Shown: positions 20,751 to 29,819, counted from the stretch's first letter. The stretch is 41,711 nt of DNA from Desulfobacteraceae bacterium (GCA_013791935.1 VMSV01000219.1:1-41711); one strand, 5' to 3'. Notes: generated from the sequence alone by a model not told the origin. Translations and numbers: made by a program.

Positions 20751-21701
20751 TTATTTGGGTGACACCAAAGCCTGAACCACGTCCCCTTTTACAAGCGTGT
20801 TCTCTGAGGTGGACACCACCTTGGCCTGGTTTGGGCCCAATTCAACCACTTTGACCGTATCCACCACCGGTCCTGGAAGAATATATTGGTTGCCGTCGTA
20901 GCCGGTCAGGACCTCAAGGTCTTTTGAGAGACTCAGTTCTTGACCCTTTTTAAGGCCGAGGTTTGATCCACAGGACAAAAATCCGGTTTTTCCGTCCGAG
21001 GCAACCAGGAACCCTTTCCAGGGAAACGCATCGATGTTATTGGATATATTTTTTGCCATGGTTTTTGCCAGTTTTGAAGACATGACCTCAAAATCTGGCA
21101 GGGCCATGATTTGGGGAACAGGGAGCTCCTTGGCTTCAACCTTGGTGATGTCCTGCTCTTCTATGAAATTGTCATGGAAAATCTCTGCGCCGGTATGGGT
21201 GTCGTAAATCTCCATCCGAATGGTCATGGTGATCAGATCCTCATCATTAATCAGCCAATTCCACCAGGAGGTCGGTTTTTCATGGTGAACCTTGGTGAGA
21301 ATGGGGCGCAGGATCAGGTTGAAACCTTCCTCCCGGGCGATCAAGGCCATGGCCATGGTGTCCATGGTGCCCGAGGCTTTTTTTGGAGGATCGGCGAGAA
21401 AGGAAGCGCCGGCTTTTTCACGGGCGGTTATAACGATCCCGGTGCAGGAGGAGACCAGCCTCTCGTTTATACAAGATTCCAGAGGTCCCAGGTCCAGGGC
21501 TTCTTTATATTCCGTCATGTTTACCAGGGGCATCACCCCCACTTTTTTCTTGAGATCCTGAAGGGAACCTTTTGTTCCCAGACTGGTGAATCGGTGGGTC
21601 ACCTTGGACAGGGTGGAACAGCCCTGGGAAAAAAAGGCAAGGCACCCAAGAAGGACCCATGTGGTTAGAAAGAGGGTATTCCCTCGACGAAAAGATTTCA
21701 T
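20751..21701 (-). CDS. Lipoprotein of unknown function with a FlgT-like C-terminal domain
   Basis: The 316-residue product has a lipoprotein signal peptide ending in FSQGC. The N-terminal half (KKVGVMPLVNMTEYKEALDLGPLESCINERLVSS) resembles the CsgG/LpoB-type periplasmic fold, in which a strand is followed by helices and an LGP motif. The last 90 residues (FLSCGSNLGLKKGQELSLSKDLEVL...GPVVDTVKVVELGPNQAKVVSTSENTLVKGDVV) look like the small beta-barrel at the C terminus of the flagellar protein FlgT. It could be a periplasmic or outer-membrane assembly factor; no flagellar gene is near, so this is only suggestive. Its ATG overlaps the queF stop as ATGA, which implies translational coupling. Confidence 0.75.
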   Translation of the reverse strand: MKSFRRGNTLFLTTWVLLGCLAFFSQGCSTLSKVTHRFTSLGTKGSLQDLKKKVGVMPLVNMTEYKEALDLGPLESCINERLVSSCTGIVITAREKAGASFLADPPKKASGTMDTMAMALIAREEGFNLILRPILTKVHHEKPTSWWNWLINDEDLITMTIRMEIYDTHTGAEIFHDNFIEEQDITKVEAKELPVPQIMALPDFEVMSSKLAKTMAKNISNNIDAFPWKGFLVASDGKTGFLSCGSNLGLKKGQELSLSKDLEVLTGYDGNQYILPGPVVDTVKVVELGPNQAKVVSTSENTLVKGDVVQALVSPK

Positions 21702-22105
21702 TCTTTCTCCTTATAAACCGCTGTAACTTTTGTGGTGATCCCGCCCCGGGCCGTGAAATCTCCGGTGACTTCCAGAAACGTCGGTTCCAGCACGGAAACC
21801 AGGTCTTCCAGAATCCGGTTGACCCCGTGCTCATAGAAAGCGCCGACGTTTCGATACTGCAAAAGATAATATTTCAAGGATTTCAGCTCCACGATTTTGG
21901 TGTTGGGACAATACCGGAGAATGATGGTGCCGTTATCCGGAAGGCCGGTTTTGGGGCAAACGGAGGTGAATTCAGGCTGCTGGATGACGATTTCAATGCT
22001 CCTTTTGGAAGAATATTGATAATCAATGGTTTCCAGAAGATCGGTTTTAACCGTTTCAATGGGAAAAATGGGAAGCGTATTGGTTTCTTTGGGTATTTTT
22101 TTCAT
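21698..22105 (-). CDS. queF: NADPH-dependent 7-cyano-7-deazaguanine reductase (QueF, short form)
   Basis: QueF reduces preQ0 to preQ1 with NADPH in the queuosine tRNA modification pathway. The 135-residue product is of the single-domain type. The thioimide-forming cysteine lies in TSVCPKTGLPD together with the catalytic Asp. The family motif is ELKSLKYYLLQYRN, and FYEHGVNRI follows. It starts at ATG 22105 with AGGAA nine bases upstream. Other queuosine genes are not in the window. The downstream lipoprotein overlaps by four bases, though no functional link is apparent. Confidence 0.96.
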   Translation of the reverse strand: MKKIPKETNTLPIFPIETVKTDLLETIDYQYSSKRSIEIVIQQPEFTSVCPKTGLPDNGTIILRYCPNTKIVELKSLKYYLLQYRNVGAFYEHGVNRILEDLVSVLEPTFLEVTGDFTARGGITTKVTAVYKEKE

Positions 22106-22206
22106 AGTATTGGTTCCTGTTTTTCAAAACCCGAATCAGAAATGCCCTTTTAATAAAGAATAAAACAGGTTCTGTCAAACAGACTCTTCGAATAAAAGGG
22201 AATTCC

Positions 22207-22235
22207 TTGACACCAACCATGAGGATTGAGTAAAA
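22207..22235 (+). promoter_or_regulatory. Possible sigma-70 promoter
   Basis: A perfect TTGACA (22207-22212) lies about 55 bp before ATG 22265. The -10 at 17-18 bp spacing (GTAAAA or TAAAAA) is poor. It is the only good -35 in the gap and would serve the small gene and the hydrolase after it. Confidence 0.35.
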
Positions 22236-22264
22236 AGCTAACTAAACATAAAAAAGGAACTCCC

Positions 22265-22447
22265 ATGAGCGCAATGGATGAACAGGTCTTAAGGGCGGCC
22301 AAGGAAATCGTGGTCAAGTTTATTGAAACCGGTCGAGTTTCACCCTCCGGGTTTTCGGAGATGTTCAAGTCCGTTTACAGCACCATTCTGGATTCAGTTA
22401 AAAACCCTCCCAAACCATCGGAACCTGGCAATGACTCCAGGGAATAA
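22265..22447 (+). CDS. Small conserved protein of unknown function
   Basis: The 60-residue product MSAMDEQVLRAAKEIVVKF... is predicted to be mostly helical: one helix to about residue 20, a turn with GRVSPSGF, a second helix (SEMFKSVYSTILDSVK) and a polar Pro-rich tail. The arrangement is reminiscent of the helical part of MucR/Ros-type proteins, but there is no zinc finger and I would not assign a function. ATG 22265 has AAGGA 6 bases upstream; the longer frame from 22226 lacks such a site. The hydrolase starts 13 bp downstream, so the two are likely cotranscribed. Confidence 0.65.
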   Translation: MSAMDEQVLRAAKEIVVKFIETGRVSPSGFSEMFKSVYSTILDSVKNPPKPSEPGNDSRE

Positions 22448-22460
22448 AGGAGAAGAGACC

Positions 22461-23096
22461 ATGCAAATCCTGGTTGAAGATGGAAAATTAAAAATTATAA
22501 AGCTCTCCCTCGGTCCCTACGGAACCAACTCTTATGTGATAATCTGTGAAAAAACCATGGAAAGCATCATCATCGACGCTCCGGGTGAAATTGAAAAGGT
22601 CAAGGCAGCCTTGGCCGGAACCCGGCCCAAATGCATCCTCATGACCCACAGCCACATGGATCACACGGGCGGATTGGTCCAGCTTAAAAAGGATCTGGCC
22701 GTTCCCATGGCATCCCACCCGGCGGAGGCTTCGGGGCTTCCAGTAAAACCGGATATGGATTTAAATCAAGGGGATGCACTGGATTTCGGTGAGATTTCTT
22801 TTCAGGTCCTGCACACCCCGGGCCATACTCCGGGAAGTGTTTGCCTTTATACGGCAGGGGTTTTGATTTCAGGGGATACCCTGTTTCCGGGGGGACCCGG
22901 AAAGACTTGGTCGGCGGCGGCCTTCCGCCAGATCCTGGAGTCCCTGGAGACAAAAATATTTCCCCTGCCGGATGAAACCAGGGTGTTTCCCGGCCACGGA
23001 GAAACCACCTTTGTAAAAAAAGAAAGGGATGCCTGCAAAGCCTTTGTTTCAAAAGGGCTGGACCCGGATCTGCAAGGGGACGTGTCCTGGAATTAA
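22461..23096 (+). CDS. Metallo-beta-lactamase-fold hydrolase, glyoxalase II-like
   Basis: The 211-residue product has the dinuclear metal motif THSHMDH (His63, His65, Asp67, His68), then the later His in HTPGHTPGS, Asp in SGDTLF and His in FPGHGE, all in the expected order for glyoxalase II-like hydrolases. These commonly cleave thioesters such as S-lactoyl-glutathione, or act on other small esters; the lack of a C-terminal substrate domain leaves the substrate open. ATG 22461 is preferred because AAAGGAGAAG lies just upstream and the fold begins there. It converges with the PIG-L gene, 7 bp apart. Confidence 0.9.
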   Translation: MQILVEDGKLKIIKLSLGPYGTNSYVIICEKTMESIIIDAPGEIEKVKAALAGTRPKCILMTHSHMDHTGGLVQLKKDLAVPMASHPAEASGLPVKPDMDLNQGDALDFGEISFQVLHTPGHTPGSVCLYTAGVLISGDTLFPGGPGKTWSAAAFRQILESLETKIFPLPDETRVFPGHGETTFVKKERDACKAFVSKGLDPDLQGDVSWN

Positions 23097-23103
23097 CCCC
23101 GAT

Positions 23104-23802
23104 TCAATAGGGAATTTTGATCCGATGAAAGGCCTCGGCCAGCTCGAAGGGTTCACCCTTTGCAAGGTCCTGGTATCGTTTTTTCATGATATCTTCCAGC
23201 TCTTTCTGGCTTCGGTGACCCACCTGGCTTTTATGGCATCTTAAAGCGGCCATTTTCACATCAAAGGTTTCGGTAATATCCAATCGATGGTTCAGCTCCT
23301 CAGCCGCCCAGAAAAGCAGCTCCTCAACCTTGTGAGGTTCCAGGCCCTCTTCCACCAGCAGGTCCGGATAGGACAGATGATCCCTGGCATAGGGAAAGAC
23401 CGCATCCACCACCACCTGGCCGATAATCCGGTGATCCCGGTGCCAGATATATTTGCGATAGGGATCGGAGGTCACTACCACCTCGGGCTTGAATTTTCGA
23501 ATTTCACGGACCACCATTTTTCTTAATTCGCTGGAATCCTCCAGTCCCTGATCCGGGAATCCCAGCCATACCACCTCGCGAACCCCGAGGACGTCTGCCG
23601 CTTCTTGCTGTTCCTTGCGTCGAATGACCGCAAGGTCTTCGGGGGAAAGGGTTCGGTCAGACGTTCCTTTGTCTCCGTTGGTGCAGATGACATACACCAC
23701 CTCTTTTCCCTGTCGGGTCCATCGGGCCACGGACCCGGCCACTGCAAATTCCGCATCATCCGGGTGTGCGGTTATTACCAAGGCATACACTGAAGAAGTC
23801 AT
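23104..23802 (-). CDS. PIG-L/LmbE family zinc-dependent deacetylase
   Basis: The 232-residue product has the LmbE signature AHPDDAEFAVAGSVARW (His13, Asp15, Asp16) and the later HRDHRIIG that supplies the third zinc ligand. Family members remove N-acetyl groups from GlcNAc-linked molecules: MshB in mycothiol synthesis, BshB in bacillithiol synthesis, and PIG-L in GPI anchors. It is the third gene of a set after an acyltransferase and an MshA-like glycosyltransferase, which makes deacetylation of that glycosyltransferase's product likely (inference). The start ATG 23802 is 40 bp after the glycosyltransferase stop. Confidence 0.93.
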   Translation of the reverse strand: MTSSVYALVITAHPDDAEFAVAGSVARWTRQGKEVVYVICTNGDKGTSDRTLSPEDLAVIRRKEQQEAADVLGVREVVWLGFPDQGLEDSSELRKMVVREIRKFKPEVVVTSDPYRKYIWHRDHRIIGQVVVDAVFPYARDHLSYPDLLVEEGLEPHKVEELLFWAAEELNHRLDITETFDVKMAALRCHKSQVGHRSQKELEDIMKKRYQDLAKGEPFELAEAFHRIKIPY

Positions 23803-23842
23803 TGGAAAATCCTTTTTTTATCAGAAACGATAGGGGTCGTCT

Positions 23843-25120
23843 TCAGAATCCGCAGGACATTCTTTTTTCCACGGGAACTTCGGAGGAGGCCTGATCGCCA
23901 TCTTTAGGGTGAATGAGAAATTCATATTCCGAGGCAATGGCCGAGGCAATGTTTCGCCAGGAATAACCGGAAACCGAACGTCGAATGGCCTCTGTCCGGG
24001 TTTCATAGAATTCCGTTTGGTTTAATACCCGCACCAGGGCTTTTCCCATGGCATTCGGGGTGTCTTCGACAAATAAAAGCCCGTTTTTGGCGGGTTCTAT
24101 GAGGCTTTTCATTCCCCCCACAGGGGTTGAAACCACGGGGGTTCCGCAGGACAAGGCTTCCAGGGCAACCAGCCCGAAACTTTCGTAAAGGGATGCCACC
24201 ACCAAGGCATCGGCGGCACTGTAATAGTAGGGCAGTTCCGTCTGATCCACCCGTCCGGAAAAGACCAGGGAATCTTCCACCGCCAATACTTTGGAAAGCT
24301 CTATCACTTCCCGCATTTCCTCGGAATCATGATGGTCGCCTCCCACAATCACCAGTTTCACCGGCAGGGTTTGCTTTAATTGGGCCACGGTCTGGATCAC
24401 TCGATCCAAGCCTTTTAAGGGCTCAATTCTGCCCACATACAACAGGATCTTTTCATGGGGAGAAAAGTTCAGGCGTTGCCTTGCGGCCCTTTTTTCAACG
24501 GGCGCAAACAGGTCCTGATTCACGCCGCAGGGAACCACTCGAATGGTATCCGGGCTGGCGTTGTAAAGATCCATCAGAGCCTCTTTTTCTTTTCCAGTGG
24601 CGGCAATAATACGGTGACAGTGCTTGACCAGGGCTTTTTCGTTGCAAATTCGAAATTCCGGTTCGGGTTTTCCCACTCCGAGGTTGTTTTTGATGATCCC
24701 CAGGGTGTGAAACATGATCATATGGGGAATGTTCCACCAGTTCTGAAGAAATTTCCCCACCAGTCCGGAAAGCCAGTAATGGCTGTGGATCACATCATAG
24801 GAATTCCCCTGGCTTTTGCTGAAATCGTCCAGGACCCTGGCGTAGGACTGAACATGGGGATAAATGGATAGTTTGCTCAAGTCCTCGGAGTCGCCCGCGA
24901 TCACATGAATCAGCCTCACGTTTTCATCCAGCAACATGATCTTTGCATGGTCCGGGTCATGATGGCGAGTGAAAATATCCACGGAATGTCCCTGTTTGCC
25001 AAGGACCCTTGCAAGCTCACGAATGTAAACACTCATACCGCCAGTGTCCTTGGTGCCAAGCTCACCCACCGGGCAACTGTGAATGCTTAACATGGCTATT
25101 TTTCGTTTTTGCGGATTCAC
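23843..25120 (-). CDS. MshA-like GT4 glycosyltransferase
   Basis: The enzyme is a retaining GT-B glycosyltransferase of family 4. The opening IAMLSIHSCPVGELGTKDTGGMSVYIRELARVL closely resembles MshA (GlcNAc transfer to inositol phosphate) and sucrose-phosphate synthases. The donor-binding part has LLYVGRIEPLKGLDRVI and the EX7E motif in ESFGLVALEALSCGTPVV. The start is uncertain: the longest frame uses TTG 25204, overlapping the upstream gene by 8 bases, but without a ribosome binding site; GTG 25120 has GGAA upstream and lies close to the conserved domain, so it is used here. The acceptor could be inositol phosphate, malate or another polyol. The next gene is a PIG-L deacetylase. Confidence 0.88.
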   Translation of the reverse strand: MNPQKRKIAMLSIHSCPVGELGTKDTGGMSVYIRELARVLGKQGHSVDIFTRHHDPDHAKIMLLDENVRLIHVIAGDSEDLSKLSIYPHVQSYARVLDDFSKSQGNSYDVIHSHYWLSGLVGKFLQNWWNIPHMIMFHTLGIIKNNLGVGKPEPEFRICNEKALVKHCHRIIAATGKEKEALMDLYNASPDTIRVVPCGVNQDLFAPVEKRAARQRLNFSPHEKILLYVGRIEPLKGLDRVIQTVAQLKQTLPVKLVIVGGDHHDSEEMREVIELSKVLAVEDSLVFSGRVDQTELPYYYSAADALVVASLYESFGLVALEALSCGTPVVSTPVGGMKSLIEPAKNGLLFVEDTPNAMGKALVRVLNQTEFYETRTEAIRRSVSGYSWRNIASAIASEYEFLIHPKDGDQASSEVPVEKRMSCGF

Positions 25121-25196
25121 GTTGGAATTTCCATGGTTCGGTTCTTCAGGGTTTTTTCCATGGGGACAAATTAATACCGAATTAAAAAAATTCAAA

Positions 25197-26204
25197 TCAT
25201 TCAAGATGAATTCTGTATCTTGAAAGGGAAATCTCCCGTCCCCCGAGCCGGGATTTATAGACTTCCTCGCCTTTTAAAAAATCAAAGGTTTTCTTTTTCT
25301 CGCCGATGGCGTGCTGGATGGCCAGGGCTTTGGACAATACACCGATGCTCAGGGGACTGAATTCGGTGTCATAGCCATTATTATAAAGGTAATAGGCGTT
25401 GTTGTAATCGAAAAACAGGATCACCGCAGCCACCTTGGCGTCCAGAAGCAAAACCCCCATTTTTAGAATATCCTTCATGGCGAAAATCATGTCCTTGAAA
25501 AAATCCGCCATCCGGGGGGTCATGAATTCTTTTTTGTCCTCCCGGCTTTCTTTGAACAGGGAGAAAAAAAGGTCCACCTTATCGGTTTGAAGGTGCAAAT
25601 CTCCATGCACCTCAAAGCGCACGTCCCCTGCATCATAAAGCCTCCTGAGCTTTCTCCGGACTTCATGGCGCTGCTTGGAACTAAGCCCCTGCAAATAATC
25701 CTCCCAGGTTTCCGGCAGTGCCACTTCAAAGGACACCCCGTCCGGCTCGCATTCCACCGAATACCCGCGCTTCCGGGCCAGGGGGATTAAAAATACACCG
25801 GCAACGGATTCCGGCCTCAAACACCTCAGGTCCAGCTGTTTCACGCCGGTGGAATTCAGATGGTTCAGAAGGGTTGAAAAAAAATCCTCCTCCCGACCCC
25901 TGGCCACAACAAAATCAAAATAGTCGCAGATATCCGCGCTGCCCAGAAATGAGACCGCGGCGTTTTTTTGTTTGAAAATAGCCAGACCCATGATCCGGTC
26001 TTTATCCCTCACGGACAGAAGCAAGGGCTCATAACCGGCTCCGAAAAATTTCCACCAGGATTGAATCCAACTCGGCAGGGTGAAAACCCAAGTCCAGTTC
26101 AAATCCTCCCGGTGGGTTGAAAAGTATTCTGAAACGGTTTCAAAGCTTTCCGAATGAACGGAGAATTCAGCCGAAGACGATGTGGTGTAAGTTTGCTGAT
26201 CCAA
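25197..26204 (-). CDS. GNAT-fold acyltransferase of the FemAB/CelD (BioF2-like) type
   Basis: The 335-residue product has the split acyltransferase pattern: an N-terminal half with WTWVFTLPSWIQSWWKFFG, a central SSKQRHEVRRKLRRL helix and the C-terminal AYYLYNNGYDTEFSPLSIGVLSKALAIQHAIGE, where acyl-CoA binds in relatives. Relatives act in polysaccharide decoration or as peptidyl and acetyl transferases. The start is TTG 26204 with AGGAG nine bases upstream. It leads the operon with the MshA-like glycosyltransferase and PIG-L deacetylase. By analogy with MshD it might acylate a deacetylated amino sugar (inference), although its fold class differs from MshD. Confidence 0.8.
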   Translation of the reverse strand: MDQQTYTTSSSAEFSVHSESFETVSEYFSTHREDLNWTWVFTLPSWIQSWWKFFGAGYEPLLLSVRDKDRIMGLAIFKQKNAAVSFLGSADICDYFDFVVARGREEDFFSTLLNHLNSTGVKQLDLRCLRPESVAGVFLIPLARKRGYSVECEPDGVSFEVALPETWEDYLQGLSSKQRHEVRRKLRRLYDAGDVRFEVHGDLHLQTDKVDLFFSLFKESREDKKEFMTPRMADFFKDMIFAMKDILKMGVLLLDAKVAAVILFFDYNNAYYLYNNGYDTEFSPLSIGVLSKALAIQHAIGEKKKTFDFLKGEEVYKSRLGGREISLSRYRIHLE

Positions 26205-26358
26205 AGAAAGAAGCTCCTAAATAAGGATTTTTTACCCTCTATACCATTTCAGTTTTTACCGGGCAATTGATTATTTGGGCATAGTTTGTTAGAGGCTTTG
26301 ACGGACGGATGAACATTATGCGGCATATTCTTTTCCAGGATCTTAGGGGGACTTTCAA

Positions 26359-26859
26359 ATGAATGAAAAAATTACAGCAGTCCGGTCGCTGCCGGGCAGC
26401 AGCAATCTGGGATGTTTCGGGTGCAGTTCGGAAAATTCCCATGGGCTTAAGATGACATTCTACACCGACGGTGTGGCGGTATTTTCGGATATTAAGGTGC
26501 CAAGCCATATGAGCGGATGGAATCAAATGGTGCACGGCGGGATTTTGTCCGTGATCCTGGATGAAATCATGAGCTGGGCGGTTCTGAACCTTTTGAAAAA
26601 AATGGGGATGACCAAAACCATGACCATTGAATTTTTAAAGCCGGTCTCCATTCATGACCAACTCCGGGCCGAGGGAAGGCCAATTGAAACCCTTGGGCGG
26701 CATGAGGCCATGGTGGAAGGGTTTGTGTTTAACCAGAAGGGCGAGCTCTGTGCAAAATCAAAAGGAATATTCGCTTTGCTTTCAGCAAAGCTTGCCACTC
26801 GCATGGGCATCGTGGATCAGGACACCTTGGCTGGTATAGAGAACATTATCAATGCATGA
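26359..26859 (+). CDS. Hotdog-fold thioesterase, PaaI-like
   Basis: The 166-residue product has CFGCSSENSHGLKMTF at the N terminus and WNQMVHGGILSVILDEIMSWAV, the hotdog helix with the HGG motif and the acidic residue (Asp/Glu in LDEIMS) that activates water in 4-hydroxybenzoyl-CoA-type thioesterases. The following strand TKTMTIEFLKPVSIHDQL is also typical. It would hydrolyse an acyl-CoA in the cytoplasm; the substrate is unknown. ATG 26359 has a GGGGG element about 8 bases upstream. It is divergent from the acyltransferase operon across 154 bp. Confidence 0.87.
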   Translation: MNEKITAVRSLPGSSNLGCFGCSSENSHGLKMTFYTDGVAVFSDIKVPSHMSGWNQMVHGGILSVILDEIMSWAVLNLLKKMGMTKTMTIEFLKPVSIHDQLRAEGRPIETLGRHEAMVEGFVFNQKGELCAKSKGIFALLSAKLATRMGIVDQDTLAGIENIINA

Positions 26860-26907
26860 TTCCAATTCGCATTCAATGCAAATTGGAATGAAGGGAGTTT
26901 GGCATTA

Positions 26908-28815
26908 TTATAATTCAATGGAGGAAAAAACGATTCTTTTCGGCACAGCGATGTGTTTTTCAAAAGAAGAAGAATTTCTTCGAAGGTATTTGCTGATCAG
27001 GATCTCCTTGTTTTCCTCGCAGATCTCCCGGAGAAAGGCTTCCACAAGGGTGGTTTCCGTAAAGCGTCGGGAAAAGAGCTCTCCCCAATTATTCATGTAA
27101 ACAATGGCGAAATCATTGGTTTTTTCATCCCATGGAGATTTGTCGAAATCCACCACGATGAGCATTTTTATGATTTTTTCTTCCTTCAGATAGCTCGTAA
27201 GGTCAATATCCCCGGTTTCATGGGTTCCGAAAAATTCCTGGACTCGCCGGGCCAGGTTGATGATTTCCCTCTGGGTGATGCTGGAGGGGTTGGGGCGCAT
27301 GCGAATCCAGCTTTCGATAAACAGATTGTTCCAAACCAGAAAACAGATGCTTTCAATGATGCTCCGGCTTGAAAAGATGGGCGGCGTTTTTTCGCTTCCG
27401 GAAAAGGTGTGCCAGATGTCATTGTTCAGACTAAAGGTCAGGAGGGACAGGTTCAAGTGTTTTGTGGGTTTCTGAAGGATGGGTATCTTATGGGTTTTCT
27501 TCAAATATCCTACGGAAATTTTCCGGCCCAGGATGGAAAGGTCTCTTTTATCGCTCTCACTGGAAACCTGCTCATGATCTGCCGCGATTTCCTGGTACAG
27601 TTTAAGCATGAATTTAAACAGACGCTCCCCGAACTGAATCTGATCCGTAAAGCTAACGGAATCAAAATTCTTGAGTAAGGGAACGGAATCTGGATCCAGA
27701 GGGTTTTCTTTGAAAAAATCGTCGGTTAATTTTTTCTTTAAGGTGAGCTTGGTATCGAGCTGTTTGATTTCGCATCGTAAGAAAAAACACATTTTCAGAA
27801 AATTCATCAATTCTTTTCTTCGGCCTTTGTATTTGCTGAGGATTTTGGTCATGGTGAAAATGCTGTGGTCGGGAAAAGCTACGGTGTTTGAGCCGGACAG
27901 AATCGTATCCCGGAGCTGGTGGCAGATAAGGCTTTCATCCGGTGCTTCCAGCAGCATTTTTAAAAGAACCATTTTAATGATGGATTTCAGGGGACTTGTG
28001 AGAAATTTGTGGAACTGCCAGAGGGCGGCCCCGAAATATTCCGTGCTTTTGATGTTTTCAATATTTCCCAGATCAAGAATATCGTATTCCCAGAAGGAGG
28101 GGTTTTCCAGAACCTCCAGGGCCTGCTGGTAATCCACTTTTTCCGTTTTGTCATAGACCAGCCACCAGAGGGGAATTTTTCCGGCAATCAGAATAAAGGT
28201 TCTATAGAATTCTTCTTTTAAAACATTTTCCTGGGTGCTTCCCGAACTTTCCTGGTCCACACTTCCGAACCGGCCCTCCTTGACGGCCTGGATATCCGAG
28301 ATGAAAAAATAAACCGGGATTTTAATATTATCGTCCAGCCATCCCTTGATCAGGTTCACCTTCTGGTTGAGATGAATCCAGTCGTTTTTGGAAAAAGTTT
28401 TTTTATCAAAGCAGATCCAGATGTCGCAATCCGATGTGGCGTTCTGGTTCACGGTTCCTGCGCTGCCGATGGTGTAAAGGCCCTGAAGAATCTTGCCATT
28501 TTTGGAGACCTTGATCAGGGACCCCTTCTTGCCTACGCCGAAGCGTTTTTTAAAAGCTTCTTCCCGGACTTTGATCTCTTTTACAAATTCAATGTCAAAA
28601 ACCCGGAATGGCTCGGCCAGATCTTTGAGATAGCCCGGGCACAGGGGGTCGTTCACGCTCAAAAGCCAGGGAAGCAAGTATAAAATAATCTCACTGTCCT
28701 TGGGGGCCATTTCCGTGAAAAGCTTTTTCCGGAAATTGTTATATTCCAGAAAAATTCGCTTGTTTCTGGAAATCATTTTTTCAATAGTGCCGATGTCCAT
28801 AACGTATTTTTCCAT
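26908..28815 (-). CDS. Class I adenylate cyclase (enterobacterial CyaA type), short form
   Basis: The enzyme makes cAMP from ATP. The 635-residue product matches the catalytic core of CyaA: GSAGTVNQNATSDCDIWICF at about 117-136 (CyaA: GSxGSxxQxxxSDLDIWVC), with the nucleotidyltransferase-type SDxDxW motif, then GKIPLWWLVYD and EYFGAALWQFHKFLTSPLKSIIKMVLLKM. E. coli CyaA has 848 residues; the shorter length suggests the C-terminal regulatory region that senses PTS enzyme IIA(Glc) is largely missing. It starts at ATG 28815 (an ATG five codons on is possible). A class III cyclase is also encoded at 19745-20737, so cAMP is made by two unrelated enzymes. Confidence 0.88.
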   Translation of the reverse strand: MEKYVMDIGTIEKMISRNKRIFLEYNNFRKKLFTEMAPKDSEIILYLLPWLLSVNDPLCPGYLKDLAEPFRVFDIEFVKEIKVREEAFKKRFGVGKKGSLIKVSKNGKILQGLYTIGSAGTVNQNATSDCDIWICFDKKTFSKNDWIHLNQKVNLIKGWLDDNIKIPVYFFISDIQAVKEGRFGSVDQESSGSTQENVLKEEFYRTFILIAGKIPLWWLVYDKTEKVDYQQALEVLENPSFWEYDILDLGNIENIKSTEYFGAALWQFHKFLTSPLKSIIKMVLLKMLLEAPDESLICHQLRDTILSGSNTVAFPDHSIFTMTKILSKYKGRRKELMNFLKMCFFLRCEIKQLDTKLTLKKKLTDDFFKENPLDPDSVPLLKNFDSVSFTDQIQFGERLFKFMLKLYQEIAADHEQVSSESDKRDLSILGRKISVGYLKKTHKIPILQKPTKHLNLSLLTFSLNNDIWHTFSGSEKTPPIFSSRSIIESICFLVWNNLFIESWIRMRPNPSSITQREIINLARRVQEFFGTHETGDIDLTSYLKEEKIIKMLIVVDFDKSPWDEKTNDFAIVYMNNWGELFSRRFTETTLVEAFLREICEENKEILISKYLRRNSSSFEKHIAVPKRIVFSSIEL

Positions 28816-28867
28816 CCAAACCTTGGAAAGGTGTCAAACAGGCTTTAATCTAATCATCCTTATAAAA

Positions 28868-29737
28868 TCACAACCAACGCACTTTTTCTTTATTTCGTCC
28901 CACAAGCGTTTGATAGGTGATATCCGGATATCCGCAAACCAGGGAAGTCACTGTTTTATGGTTTTCCGGGATCATGAGCTCACTCCTTAATTCCCGGGAA
29001 TAGGTTGCCGCCATGATCAGCAGGCCGATGAAACAGGAGCCCAGGCCCAGGGATTCGGCCATCAATGCCATTTGCATGCCGGCGAGGCCCACATCCACTC
29101 CGGGATTTTCAACCAGGTTGGACACATGGGTGACGATGAGGGCCGGGGCATCCCAGAGGATTCGGTCCATCCCTTTTTCATAGTCCGCTTCCGCCCTCTT
29201 AAACATCTGAAGGTAGTTCATCATCCGGTTGCCGGTCATGGACGCTTTTTGGTCTTCCGGTGCTTTTTCCATGGCCTTTTCCAAGGTTTTCCCGTATTGG
29301 GTCAGGGCCTTAATGGTGAGGCCCCTGACGGCCTTCATTTTATCCGGGGTGTGCACCACAACATACCGTAACGCCTGAAGGTTTCCGCCGGTGGGCGCAA
29401 ATCTGGCCGCCTGAATGATCTGCTCAAGCTTTTCCCTTTCCACGGGCATGTCCTTATAAATCCGGGTGCTTCTTCTTACTCGGAAAAGGTTCATGAGCAT
29501 GGCCGGGGATGGAATTTCATCCTTTTGCGGAACCGGAAGGAATTCCGATGGGTCCAGGGCCGGGATTTCAATGGCGTCTTCCGGGCAGGCCGCCTTGCAA
29601 TGGCCGCATAATATACAGGATTCCGGCTCCGTGAGCGTGAGAGCATTTTCTGCCAGGGAAAAGATTCGCCGCACGCAAACCTCTTCACAGGTGCCGCAAA
29701 GGATACATTTATCGGAGTTGATGTGGATCGTGTTCAT
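28868..29737 (-). CDS. Nitroreductase-family protein with N-terminal 2[4Fe-4S] ferredoxin domain
   Basis: The 289-residue product joins a ferredoxin domain (CILCGTCEEVC and CILCGHCKAACP within the first 52 residues, eight cysteines in two CxxCxxCxxxC-type sets) to an FMN-dependent nitroreductase domain (RRSTRIYKDMPVEREKLEQIIQAARFAPTGGNLQALRYVVV and LGLGSCFIGLL). Such fusions are common in anaerobes, where the clusters feed electrons to the flavin; physiological substrates are mostly unknown. ATG 29737 has GGAGA 9 bases upstream. The neighbours (cyclase and PagL, same strand) suggest no clear pathway. Confidence 0.92.
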   Translation of the reverse strand: MNTIHINSDKCILCGTCEEVCVRRIFSLAENALTLTEPESCILCGHCKAACPEDAIEIPALDPSEFLPVPQKDEIPSPAMLMNLFRVRRSTRIYKDMPVEREKLEQIIQAARFAPTGGNLQALRYVVVHTPDKMKAVRGLTIKALTQYGKTLEKAMEKAPEDQKASMTGNRMMNYLQMFKRAEADYEKGMDRILWDAPALIVTHVSNLVENPGVDVGLAGMQMALMAESLGLGSCFIGLLIMAATYSRELRSELMIPENHKTVTSLVCGYPDITYQTLVGRNKEKVRWL

Positions 29738-29819
29738 TGAAGGGTCTCCAAGGTTGTTAGAGAGAATTTTTATCGTCCATTACCTATACAGAAAAGGCCA
29801 ATTAAAATACAGGCAAAAC

